Made by a program: the position numbers and the translations under genes | Notes under the pieces: generated by a model | The model's input: the letters and a program-made list of their open reading frames with translations, nothing else | Told to the model about the DNA's origin: nothing | The model's database searches: none | Shown: positions 9,501 to 16,106 of the stretch, one piece after another | Numbering within the stretch: the first letter of the stretch is position 1 | How the letters are laid out: every line of letters begins with the position of its first letter | NCBI RefSeq assembly: GCF_013328345.1 | Contig: NZ_JABULX010000002.1 | Span: 1 to 64,000 of the forward strand | DNA length: 64,000 bases | Direction of reading: 5' to 3' | From: Marinifaba aquimaris | GTDB taxonomy: Bacteria > Pseudomonadota > Gammaproteobacteria > Enterobacterales > Alteromonadaceae

Positions 9501-10408
9501 AAATCGAGTACAGAAATACAAGCGGTAATGGTTTGGTAATCTCGAATTAACCCACCAAAGCGCACAGCACTGACAGGCTCAAATACTATCATTGGAGGTT
9601 GATTACTGCCGTCGCTACCCTTAGCAATATAGACACTACCCGGTGCATCGTCAGTTGCAAACTGTTCTGCCACATCAGTATCTAGTAGGTCTTTACACTT
9701 AGCTTGAATACTGGCGCCATCTCTAACATTATCAGTATCAAGTTCAACTTCAGCCCTAGGTTGCTGACTAAACCACAACTGACCGTCTTGCATCACTTGC
9801 ACTTCTGTACTATCACCTTGGGGATCTGTACAGTTAGGTAAATTGATAATAAAACTGTCTTGGTTATCGGCAATCGCTAATATTTGATCTTGAGCAAAAC
9901 TGCCCAAAGGTTCCGAAGTTTCGATAGAGTTGAGTATTAAAGCAATACTTGCTGCATCAGAAACAGTCTGAGTATTCCCTTGACTGACAGCTGCACGAAC
10001 TAAAATATCGCCATCAAGCCCAGCAACTGGCAATGTGAACTGGCTATCGGTTGTAGCCACATTTTGCCAACTAGTACCACCATCTGTTGAAAACTGACCA
10101 ACTTGCGACAACGAAGCTGCATCTGCGCCCGTAATGCTAATATCGACATCGAGATCACATATGCTGGCAAAACTGCGCCACGTATCTAGGTTATTAACCA
10201 CTTGATACTCACATGAGCTGGGTAGATTTGCAGCATCGTAGCTGATATTGACCGTGATGTTGGCTGGTGGCTGACCGGGATCTGTTGGGTTGTCACCTCC
10301 GCCTCCTGAGCCTCCACCACATGATGCTAGTAAACCTGTTAATACTACCCAATAAAAACTACGAACCACACTCAACCCCGATACAAATTTTTGACACCTT
10401 TTTACCAA
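3524..10408 (-). CDS. Giant multidomain lipoprotein: six repeats, GH30-like domain, GH144-like domain
   Basis: A 2294-codon outer-membrane-type lipoprotein. A hydrophobic segment ends in the lipobox LLASC (Cys30) followed by GGGSGGGG. Residues ~270-1437 hold six tandem repeats of ~195 residues, each with an RDxQ motif, paired cysteines and an (H/R)DTxQ strand, resembling Ig-like extracellular modules. Residues ~1440-1885 match family GH30: GWMKDSD, QNQP and the nucleophile Glu1747 in LTECSNQ, then the C-terminal beta domain. The usual acid/base Glu of QNEP is Gln1637 (codon CAA). Residues ~1905-2294 resemble the (alpha/alpha)6 GH144 endo-beta-1,2-glucanase family (ATAHGLTALNIG, NEYSVIATA, APTIAGY). 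No ATG begins the frame: TTG at 10408 is the longest start, but GTG at 10369 with an upstream GGGG is an alternative. A role in marine polysaccharide binding or breakdown is inferred; the substrate is unknown. Confidence 0.75.
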   Translation of the reverse strand: MVKRCQKFVSGLSVVRSFYWVVLTGLLASCGGGSGGGGDNPTDPGQPPANITVNISYDAANLPSSCEYQVVNNLDTWRSFASICDLDVDISITGADAASLSQVGQFSTDGGTSWQNVATTDSQFTLPVAGLDGDILVRAAVSQGNTQTVSDAASIALILNSIETSEPLGSFAQDQILAIADNQDSFIINLPNCTDPQGDSTEVQVMQDGQLWFSQQPRAEVELDTDNVRDGASIQAKCKDLLDTDVAEQFATDDAPGSVYIAKGSDGSNQPPMIVFEPVSAVRFGGLIRDYQTITACISVLDFEGELTTNRLYYQFDSDGRQEATLVNNCADIVIGDDGDKRLTLIAEASDASNTTTQVQDLSIIHQDTLQVGQSINSRCVMGDAAQSVNLAINTDTEFDSYSVDVIDSDSGQTLKSLGQFTQETISFACDTLGQTQYLLRNTSRGQTKDSLTYSHSVTSEANSVPELSITIPQGDLVDLQYRDNQTLQVCVEASDADGDALTLSLAAQFDDEAQQTLTLADTCAELSTFGRGGQELIFFASASDGFATATDSRNVGDVHADTVQFASSSSGSCVSGADAQNYSVTVDADSEGDSHNLTVINADDESIIQTLGSVTTGTFSLACDELGQTDFYIRNTSRDLTVNSVTYQHVVTESINQPPTLEMAVTGDTFTVDNQTQYRDQQLLEVCFTSEDPEGLPVAVDASYRFDDETEVELDLDDDNCAQLSTLNRGAQNLVIDATSSDGEVSTSLFQNLGEIYLDTIQIATSASNSCGLGSGSLTYNIDIPDDTESDDIQLDVFDAENNNLIAAIGGTPPYQLSFPCSAVGERFFYIRNQSRNLSTLSLAYEHEVLDVPNTPPDVTVSINNAEQYEGLIRDNQDIEVCITESDEDGDNVLSNVIYRFDDGVWQVLNLSSNCADVSTNGQGGKVLSILIDSTDGKENISQQVEFEIHRDTVQFPSTYGQTCRIGDAARLYPVTVSPDTEGDTHELEVYNADTNTLIQSLGNTTIGYVSFDCNANGVTNFYVKNTARGIASQSLTYQHTVTNVVNDAPTIDLSINNAEYFSGQLRDNQTIQICATVSDPNSDPLTTQIFYQLGTDPQQELTLSALCGNLDLTNQGGKELVIEGFVGDGTATTNDTLTPGIVLEDNINIAISSSGSCRVGDPPLNYTVLISADPEGDIYSVDTIDINTNDVLASMGQVVAGNFTLSCDEQGATNFAIRTTSRGQTVNSLIYSHVVSSELNSAPSVGINVDSGEQFSGQYRDNQNIVVCVEGSDPDNDALTYSASYRYGDSTFTDLSLNSQQCGVINTTGQGGNSLVVQAFANDGQVETTFFLDMGTIHTDTIQTPVTVSGECSLGEEALRYAVRVETDTEGDAHELTVYDSETDDLIAELGAELEGEFTLDCADLGTRQFYILNNSRGIQSQSIDYTHTVNSILVNTVPVWLTSYDQTALLEKQADEELKIGTGTALFQIDVSEGVEYQTIDSFGATLTDSAASLINASDKRDAIIAQLFNRDDGIGISGLRYPLAGMSEFVSRVAQSYNERPAGLTDPDLDFFTIAADRDFLLPVLQSALAENSDIDVIATNWSAPGWMKDSDSLQGGEVRNEFYTSYANYFVKFFEDYQTEGIEFDYFSVQNQPHEESDFPTQRFEALDFRDFYTDYLDPALTTANINPEFIVWDGNWTDNDTQNSADIANYAKTLFSYNEINNTVNIAGFQCYQATNGFADYSQAFDELLLNRPDKSIYLTECSNQEDSRSFGEILAQDAGDMFIGSLRKSVKAIYYSSLALDENNGPTQGGCADCRGVVTIDSNGDMLPNAEYFALAHFSQFIRPDAVRIDSTTFAGQLETVSFKNPDATVVTVVVNRTNAAISFDINWKGQFFNYNLPQYSVVNFKWDSTNAPIANEQQIIQASDIAQDTYTTIQAMRESTTGMYRSHYDLVGSQDAMLSVSATAHGLTALNIGFSMGWQPDAATLILATLESLNGDNPSYVHQRNDLGMFKAEVDTSGNNGTTNEYSVIATAQLVSALNFTRNVFASNTDIVSKVDSITGSIDWAGIIIDASAGTVAATQDLTGNAQSTQGVYNLQMQAVWHSRNTGDVSAIDLWTQHYDSGEAFERYVYDGNVMPADENGDPISATIHQQNFFMIKAALDSANYRTLMSEQAVAEKAYWQANFSEADYVWGYGFGENTFASETPYYDTLADQPGNYAHAPTIAGYIVSDLTLLEDFLEWDDNNFGIATTQISGVAIPWRYSQQTPSWTPSTIEMDGIINQLIGLTAHPGLLDLSYYRNNTEAPGS
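6100..9590 (-). repeat. Six ~585-bp tandem repeat units within the giant lipoprotein
   Basis: The coding sequence carries six diverged tandem units, marked by the RDxQ motif near 6620, 7190, 7780, 8365, 8955 and 9535, giving a period of about 570-590 bases (~195 residues). Each unit contains a Cys about six residues after RDxQ, a second Cys before the next strand, a GGxxL strand, an (H/R)DTxQ-like strand and a final Y(S/Q)H strand. The repeats are clearly related in protein but diverged in DNA, so they are old duplications rather than recent slippage. They probably form a stalk that holds the catalytic domains away from the membrane. Confidence 0.75.
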
Positions 10409-10897
10409 GGTGTTTCAAAACAATATAAGCAACTGTTTTGCTTTAATTTTTTATTTTACCTTACTGATAATACACAAAGTTCACACCAACTCTATACCGC
10501 AACAAGAAACAAGGTTCGTAAACCCAGAGTTACATAAATTACAGAATTGGAAACAATGTAGAAATACAGGCATTGACATAATATGACCACAGACATAATA
10601 TGTCCGTCATATTATGTCACTACACATAAGGCTTATTTTCAATGTTCTTAAGTGTTATCGACAGGTTTGGTTTTTGCTAGAGCCTAGTTAAGAAAATAAG
10701 CTTAATTTTCATTGGTTAAGCGGGTATTCGAAACGACAGCTCAACGTTACTTCAAGGTAATGACTTTGGCAACCACGTAGATTTGATGTGTTATACGGTT
10801 AGCACACTCACGATCTCCAATCGTAAGAGCGACGCTTTGTCAATCTAGCCATCATCGGATGACAATTTGCCTAAATGGAATATTAGGCGCCTTCCTT
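10409..10897. other. Gene-free stretch upstream of the giant lipoprotein
   Basis: About 490 bases without a supported gene. It must contain the minus-strand promoter of the giant lipoprotein. It also holds the 13-bp repeat cluster at 10575-10618 and an imperfect long-range inverted repeat (10-bp stem GCTTATTTTC at 10631-10640 with GAAAATAAGC at 10692-10701). It ends at a plus-strand terminator at 10898. A small plus-strand transcript ending there is possible. Confidence 0.4.
10575..10618. promoter_or_regulatory. Cluster of three 13-bp inverted/direct repeats, possible operator
   Basis: Three related 13-mers lie at 10575-10587 (GACATAATATGAC), 10592-10604 (GACATAATATGTC) and 10606-10618 (GTCATATTATGTC). 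The first and third are perfect reverse complements. The middle one differs from the first at one base and is itself almost palindromic. The start-to-start spacings are 17 and 14 bases. They lie ~167-210 bases before the start of the giant lipoprotein. This looks like clustered binding sites for a dimeric regulator, or a 13-bp RNA stem with an alternative pairing partner in its loop. Confidence 0.5.
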
Positions 10898-10933
10898 AGC
10901 CCTAGTTCTGTAGTGAGACTAGGGCTTTTTTTT
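10898..10933 (+). terminator. Plus-strand intrinsic terminator overlapping the end of the YeeZ-like gene
   Basis: A 9-bp stem AGCCCTAGT (10898-10906) pairs with ACTAGGGCT (10918-10926), with an 11-base loop, and is followed on the plus strand by a run of T residues. On the minus strand there is no T-run after the stem. The neighbouring genes are both on the minus strand, so the terminator faces a transcript that no annotated gene explains. Confidence 0.6.
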
Positions 10934-11768
10934 GCTCCGAATAAATAAATTGATAACCTAACTCAATCAATTTCTGGCTACTAATGTGTTTCCCTGCTTG
11001 TTGATTATCGACTTTATCTTGCAAGCTTTCGTCCTGGCATCTTGCATCTAATGCCAATTGATAAAATGCCCTTTTACTCATTTGTTCCGGACAACTGATA
11101 TTGATAACATCAGGTAACGTATTTAAAGTCAGTAAGAAGTGAATTGCTGCCACCACATCTTCTCTGTGCACCATATTTACTGGCATCTTTGAGCTTATCG
11201 CCTTCAGCCTTTTGACAAAGTTAGCAGGGTCTCTATCAGGGCCAAATAAACCGGCTAGTCGACAAACCATAAGTTCGCCGTTAAATGCTTTAGCAACCTC
11301 AGCTTCAACTTGCCATAACGCTAAACCTTTTTCTGATAGCAATTCGTGTGTGGTTATATCTTCTGTTAACGCAAGTGGTAAATCGGATTCAGTAAAGCTT
11401 TGTGCTATTTCTGGATAGACAGCAGTAGAACTGCAAAAAACTAAACGTTTGACCGCATATTGATTGCAATAATCAGTAAGTTTTAACCAATACTTTAAAT
11501 AATTATGACCACGACCTGAGCGAAACCCAGGAGGGAAGCAACCGATGACAATGTCAGTATCAAAAACCGCTTTTAAAGCCGCTTCATCTAGCTTAGCCGC
11601 CAGTAAATTATCAAGATCCAACTGGCAGGTCTTAATACCCTTCGCTTGTATCTTTTTGAGTTTATCTAGATCACGGCTCGTTGCCGTAACACAATAACCC
11701 TGCTCAGCCAATTTTGCGGCTAGCGTTTGACCTAACCAACCTGCACCTATGATGGATACTTTCTTCAT
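10902..11768 (-). CDS. NAD(P)-binding SDR-family protein, YeeZ-like
   Basis: A 288-residue Rossmann-fold protein of the extended short-chain dehydrogenase/epimerase type, similar in layout to E. coli YeeZ. The dinucleotide-binding motif GAGWLG is at residues 8-13, followed by an ATSRD segment at the end of the second strand. FCSSTAVYPE carries the conserved strand 4 Ser and Tyr, though the classical YxxxK lysine is not obvious. The substrate is unknown. It is divergent from topB with about 130 bases between the starts. The gene end overlaps a hairpin that works as a terminator on the other strand. Confidence 0.7.
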   Translation of the reverse strand: MKKVSIIGAGWLGQTLAAKLAEQGYCVTATSRDLDKLKKIQAKGIKTCQLDLDNLLAAKLDEAALKAVFDTDIVIGCFPPGFRSGRGHNYLKYWLKLTDYCNQYAVKRLVFCSSTAVYPEIAQSFTESDLPLALTEDITTHELLSEKGLALWQVEAEVAKAFNGELMVCRLAGLFGPDRDPANFVKRLKAISSKMPVNMVHREDVVAAIHFLLTLNTLPDVINISCPEQMSKRAFYQLALDARCQDESLQDKVDNQQAGKHISSQKLIELGYQFIYSEQKKALVSLQN

Positions 11769-11897
11769 AACGTCACTAAAAAATTACTTTGATAGTTATC
11801 ATAACAAAGCAAAATCAAATAATCTGATTTGTCGCTTGCAGATAACAAAGAACTTAGCCAAAATACTGTATATAAAAACAGACACCAGAATGCATTC

Positions 11898-13841
11898 GTG
11901 AAGTTATATATTGCAGAGAAACCGAGTTTAGGCCGCGCTATTGCCCAAGTGCTTCCCAAGCCTCATAAAAACGAGCAAGGTTATATTCAATTAGCCAATG
12001 GTGATTGTGTGACCTGGTGCGTCGGACATTTACTCGAGCAAGCCGCGCCAGATGACTATGATGACAAATACAAAAAATGGCAATTTGACCATTTACCTAT
12101 TGTGCCTGAAAGTTGGCAATTAAAGGCAAAAGCTAAAACACGTAGCCAACTGAGTGTAATAAAAAAATTGGTAAAAAAAGCCAGTGAGATCATCAATGCA
12201 GGGGATCCAGACAGAGAGGGGCAAATTCTCGTAGATGAAGTGATCAATCACGCCAAACCAAGTAGCAATAAAATTCAAAATGCCAAGCGCCTGTTAATCA
12301 ATGACCTAAACCCACAAGCAGTCAAAAAAGCACTGGCTAATTTAAAACCTAACAAAGAGTTTATCCCTCTAGCCACTTCGGCTTTAGCTAGAGCCAGAGC
12401 CGATTGGCTTTATGGCATGAATATGACCAGAGCTTATACCCTACAAGGGCAAAAAGCAGGCTACAAAGGCGTCTTATCCGTTGGTCGTGTTCAAACCCCA
12501 TTATTAGGTTTAGTGGTGGAACGAGATAACACTATCAAAGACTTTATCAGTAAACCTTTTTATCAAGTATTGGCAGATTTAATCACACAGAATAATGAGC
12601 GATTTAAAGCGAAGTGGGTTCCAAGTGCCGCTTGCCAGGACCATCTTGATGAAGAAGGTCGCCTATTAAACAAAGCGTTGGCTGAAAATATTGTCAATCG
12701 TATTAGTGGAAAGGCTGCTAAAGTTGAAAAAGTAGAGCGCGAATTAAAAAAGCAAAATGCGCCCCTCCCCTTTAACCTTTCACAGTTACAAATGACCGCG
12801 AATAAAGCCTTTGGCATTAATGCCAAAGCTTGTCTAGACACCTGCCAAGCTTTGTACGAAAAGCATAAATTAATTACCTATCCTCGGTCAGACTGCCAGT
12901 ACTTGCCACTCGATCATTTTTATCAAGCGAATGACGTTGTATCGTCCATTGCCAGCACAAACACAGCATTAAACCAAGCGTGCCAAGATGCTGACACGAG
13001 GATTAAAAGCAAAGCTTGGAACAATGCAAAAGTTGATGCTCACCACGCCATTATTCCCACGACTAAAAAAGCAGATATAAGCAAGCTGAGCCAATATGAA
13101 GCAAAGGTTTATAACCTTATTGCTAAGCAGTATTTAGCACAGTTTTATCCCGCACATGAGTTTGAAGACATAAAAGTTAAAGTACGCATCGAAACGGGAC
13201 AATTTAGCGCATCGAGTAAGCAGACTAAAGTGTTAGGCTGGAAGTCTATTTTAGGCAAACCTGAACAGCAATCAGCGCATACACTGCCCCCTTTAGAAGA
13301 AGGACAAGATCTAACTTGTGTCCAAGGTATTTTAGAAGAAAAGCAAACTGAGCCGCCCAAACACTTTACCGATGCGAGTTTACTCAGTGCCATGACAGGT
13401 ATTGCTCGTTATGTAAAAGACAAAGCCATTAAACAAATATTAAAAGATACAGATGGCCTTGGCACTGAAGCAACCCGTGCAGGTATGATTGAATTGTTAA
13501 TAAAACGAGGTTTTATTACTCGACAAAATAAGAATATTCTTGCCACCGCAGCAGGCACACAACTGATAGCAAGTTTGCCTAGTCAAGCAACTACGCCAGA
13601 TATGACTGCATTATGGGAAGCTAATTTAGATCAAATTAGTCATAAAACAATGAGCTATCAGCATTTTATGGCCCCCATGTTGGAAAATTTACAGGCTTTA
13701 CTGATAACCGCAGAACAAACGCAAATGCCCAACATGGCTCATTTGACCAGTCCAGCAAAAACGCCGTTTAAAAAGCGAAAATCAACGGCTAGTAAAGGTA
13801 AGTTCAATACAAAAACCGCGAGTAAAACAAAAAAACGTTAG
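11898..13841 (+). CDS. topB: DNA topoisomerase III
   Basis: A type IA topoisomerase of 647 residues that relaxes and decatenates DNA through a 5'-phosphotyrosine link. Motifs in order are the Toprim start LYIAEKPSLG at the N-terminus, the metal-binding DPDREGQ, SVGRVQTP, and the active-site Tyr328 in TYPRSDC. The C-terminus is a lysine-rich DNA-binding tail. A longer frame opens at 11829, but family members begin at (M)xLYIAEKPS. Choosing the in-frame GTG at 11898 puts the catalytic tyrosine at 328, the same number as in E. coli TopB. No strong ribosome-binding site is seen before the GTG. No C-terminal zinc fingers are visible, as is usual for TopB. Confidence 0.93.
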   Translation: MKLYIAEKPSLGRAIAQVLPKPHKNEQGYIQLANGDCVTWCVGHLLEQAAPDDYDDKYKKWQFDHLPIVPESWQLKAKAKTRSQLSVIKKLVKKASEIINAGDPDREGQILVDEVINHAKPSSNKIQNAKRLLINDLNPQAVKKALANLKPNKEFIPLATSALARARADWLYGMNMTRAYTLQGQKAGYKGVLSVGRVQTPLLGLVVERDNTIKDFISKPFYQVLADLITQNNERFKAKWVPSAACQDHLDEEGRLLNKALAENIVNRISGKAAKVEKVERELKKQNAPLPFNLSQLQMTANKAFGINAKACLDTCQALYEKHKLITYPRSDCQYLPLDHFYQANDVVSSIASTNTALNQACQDADTRIKSKAWNNAKVDAHHAIIPTTKKADISKLSQYEAKVYNLIAKQYLAQFYPAHEFEDIKVKVRIETGQFSASSKQTKVLGWKSILGKPEQQSAHTLPPLEEGQDLTCVQGILEEKQTEPPKHFTDASLLSAMTGIARYVKDKAIKQILKDTDGLGTEATRAGMIELLIKRGFITRQNKNILATAAGTQLIASLPSQATTPDMTALWEANLDQISHKTMSYQHFMAPMLENLQALLITAEQTQMPNMAHLTSPAKTPFKKRKSTASKGKFNTKTASKTKKR

Positions 13842-13866
13842 CCCATACTTGCTAACGTTTTATTAT
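13833..13866. terminator. Bidirectional terminator between topB and the GAF gene
   Basis: A 10-bp stem AAACGTTAGC (13833-13842) pairs with GCTAACGTTT (13851-13860). T-rich tracts follow on both strands: TATTATT on plus, and seven Ts followed by GTTTT on minus. It lies across the end of topB and before the stop of the convergent GAF gene, so it can serve both. Confidence 0.75.
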
Positions 13867-14282
13867 TGATTAGATAATGAATGCGAGATCGCTTCAGCTA
13901 GTGACTCCACTGCTTCGATTTCCGCTTTACTAAAACCTTGCTCTCTTGCTTCTGTGGAAGAGAAATTTAATGTCCCCCAGATTTTATCGCCTTGGCGAAT
14001 AGGCGTGCCAACATAACTGAGTAATTGCATCATGACGTATACCGGATGCAATAACATTTCTTCCATTTTACCGACATTGTTATAAACCACAGTCTGCTTC
14101 TTATCACATACAGCACTGCAATATGTGTCTTTTAACTCAAAGGCATCGCCAACTTTGAAAACAGGCATAGCAGAATCAATCGCTTTAATAGTGTAAGTTT
14201 TACCTTCAATATTGGAAATAATCGCTGTCTCAAGCGCTAACTTTTTTCTTAATTCAGCTATTTGTGCTTGATATTGTTCCAT
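13863..14282 (-). CDS. Single-domain GAF protein
   Basis: A 139-residue protein that consists of an N-terminal helix (residues 1-20) and one GAF domain. The GAF core shows the TYCSAVCDKKQTVVY segment, then LLSYVGTPI and the terminal helix EIEAVESLAEAISHSL. GAF domains bind small ligands such as cyclic nucleotides, haem or formate and often signal within larger proteins; here no output domain is attached. The pair of cysteines in the ligand-facing loop could hold a metal or a redox centre, but that is only a guess. Partner and ligand are unknown. Confidence 0.7.
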   Translation of the reverse strand: MEQYQAQIAELRKKLALETAIISNIEGKTYTIKAIDSAMPVFKVGDAFELKDTYCSAVCDKKQTVVYNNVGKMEEMLLHPVYVMMQLLSYVGTPIRQGDKIWGTLNFSSTEAREQGFSKAEIEAVESLAEAISHSLSNQ

Positions 14283-14372
14283 TAAAACGACCTTTATTAA
14301 ATTGACTAGCTCTTGTGATTATTAAACCTTTTAACTGAAAATCAAGTATATAAACCAATGTTTATTATGCAT

Positions 14373-14852
14373 TTATTCTGTGATGGTCACTGGGACATCG
14401 ACAACCGTTTCACAGCTCAAATGCAACGTATTTTTAGCCACACCTAATACAAAGCAGCTTTGCTGCTGAATTTTACTAATGGCCATGATATCGCCTAAAG
14501 AGCGATGAGCGAGTGACGTTATTTGCCCTTCTGTTGTCGAAGTCTGCTCTAACGACTCATTTTCATAACTATTAACAGCTTTCGCAGCAATAAATAAAGC
14601 CTCTTCGCGTGCTTGGGCACGTAAGGCTTTAAAGTCAGCTGGCACCTCATCCTTAACGGTGAGTTTTACTTTTATCGTTTGGTACTTTAACTGTTCATTA
14701 TTTTCGTAGTTGATTTGCCCCAAAGTTACTTCGGGTTCTTCAACTTTTATTTCGGTTTCAACTGCAGTCAAATCTGGATTAGATTCAAGCGTTTGACTGC
14801 ATGCACCGAGCATTAAACTCAATGCAATAAATAGAGGCGTTTTTTTCTTCAT
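14373..14852 (-). CDS. Small lipoprotein coupled to mltC
   Basis: A 159-residue predicted lipoprotein: the signal MKKKTPLFIALSLMLGAC has a clear lipobox (LGAC). An acidic linker (ETEIKVEEPEVT) is followed by a compact domain with a QAREEALFIAAKAV helix and two cysteines near the C-terminus. This layout is faintly like LPP20-type lipoproteins, but I do not assign a family. The gene starts 5 bases after the mltC stop, so the two are almost certainly cotranscribed and the protein may act with the transglycosylase at the outer membrane. Function unknown. Confidence 0.7.
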   Translation of the reverse strand: MKKKTPLFIALSLMLGACSQTLESNPDLTAVETEIKVEEPEVTLGQINYENNEQLKYQTIKVKLTVKDEVPADFKALRAQAREEALFIAAKAVNSYENESLEQTSTTEGQITSLAHRSLGDIMAISKIQQQSCFVLGVAKNTLHLSCETVVDVPVTITE

Positions 14853-14857
14853 CTTTT

Positions 14858-16003
14858 TTATTGATATTTCTTTTCTGCTTTGCGGACTTTGTACAAGTAA
14901 CGACGAGATTCCACTCTTGGGTGCTGCTGAGTTAATTTATCATAGACTTCATTTGCCGCTAAAGTGTTGATGCGCTCAATAGCCACTTTTCTATCGTTAG
15001 AGAAGGTTTTTAACACATTACCCGCCCCGCCATTATAAGCAGATATCACCGCATAATGACGACTGGTAAGATTGCTAATTTTCGATAAATACTGATTTTT
15101 TAAAATATACAAATATGCCGTGCCAATATCGATATTCTGTTTTGGATCAAACAAAACCTGCTTTGATGGTTGGCCCGCTTTATTTTTTACTTTTTGATAG
15201 ACATCTCGTCCTGCTGTACTGGATACCACTTGCATTAAACCATAAGCATTAGCATGGCTGACCGCAAAAGGGTTAAAGCTACTCTCAGTCTCGATAACAC
15301 CGTATATTAATGCGGGGGCAATTTGATAACGTTTAGCCGATGATAGAACAAATTCACTGAACTTTTCTTGTCGTAAGTGCTGATGTTGCTCGACCAGCGA
15401 GATATCAACATAATGAGCAAACCGATAGTCTATGGCTCGCTTTTTAATGTGATGAGTAATGAGATAATCTGCAAATCGATTGGCCCGCCAAGGGTAAGCA
15501 ATCGCTTGTTTGTCTTGATCTAAAACTTGTTGGTATAAAAAGGGTTTACCGGATGCCTTAGGTGTTTCACTGGAAAAGATATCGGTTTTATCGGGATCAG
15601 ACGTTGCCAATAAGGTAGTCACAATCGCTTTTTGCAACATCTGTGTTGGCGACTTAGTATCGATAGTTTCGACCCTAACCCAACCTTTTTCAAAATCGAC
15701 AATCGCTCTGGCCTTGTAATCATTAGTGTATTTAACATAGCGCTTATTAGTGGGTAGCTGAATTTGTTTTTCACCCCAAACAACGCGAATCCCTTTTTTG
15801 AGCTGAGTAAATAAATCACCGATGGCTTGTACATCTTTGACGATTTGCTCTGGGTTTTGCTGATAACGAACTTGTTTATCTTTAACAATCGCTTTAATAG
15901 CTTTATCCGGTTGTTCACTGGTTGCGATATCAAAAATACGCTGCTTATCCGTCGTCGTACAAGACACCAAAAACAAGCTCATTAAAATCAACAAAAAGCG
16001 CAT
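14858..16003 (-). CDS. mltC: Membrane-bound lytic murein transglycosylase C
   Basis: A 381-residue outer-membrane lipoprotein that cleaves peptidoglycan glycan strands to 1,6-anhydromuropeptides. The lipobox LVSC follows MRFLLILMSLF. The N-terminal MltC-specific domain contains YVKYTNDY and VDFEKGWVRVETI, matching the family. The C-terminal SLT domain shows the catalytic Glu in IETESSFNP, GLMQV, and AYNGGAG. A longer frame exists upstream to 16039, but the ATG at 16003 has an AAGGA ribosome-binding site 5 bases before it and gives a proper lipoprotein signal, so that start is used. A small lipoprotein gene follows at once. Confidence 0.9.
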   Translation of the reverse strand: MRFLLILMSLFLVSCTTTDKQRIFDIATSEQPDKAIKAIVKDKQVRYQQNPEQIVKDVQAIGDLFTQLKKGIRVVWGEKQIQLPTNKRYVKYTNDYKARAIVDFEKGWVRVETIDTKSPTQMLQKAIVTTLLATSDPDKTDIFSSETPKASGKPFLYQQVLDQDKQAIAYPWRANRFADYLITHHIKKRAIDYRFAHYVDISLVEQHQHLRQEKFSEFVLSSAKRYQIAPALIYGVIETESSFNPFAVSHANAYGLMQVVSSTAGRDVYQKVKNKAGQPSKQVLFDPKQNIDIGTAYLYILKNQYLSKISNLTSRHYAVISAYNGGAGNVLKTFSNDRKVAIERINTLAANEVYDKLTQQHPRVESRRYLYKVRKAEKKYQ

Positions 16004-16106
16004 ACACGTCCTTGTAAATACAGTAAATGTTACAATCATTTTGTCATTGTTAATGACAGATTGTCGCTATACTAAATGCAATAATTTGTGTCTAAAAAAC
16101 GAGCTC

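Noticed and set aside
11829-11897. N-terminal extension of topB
   Set aside because: The extra 23 residues do not match the family, and the GTG at 11898 places the active-site tyrosine at 328 as in E. coli.
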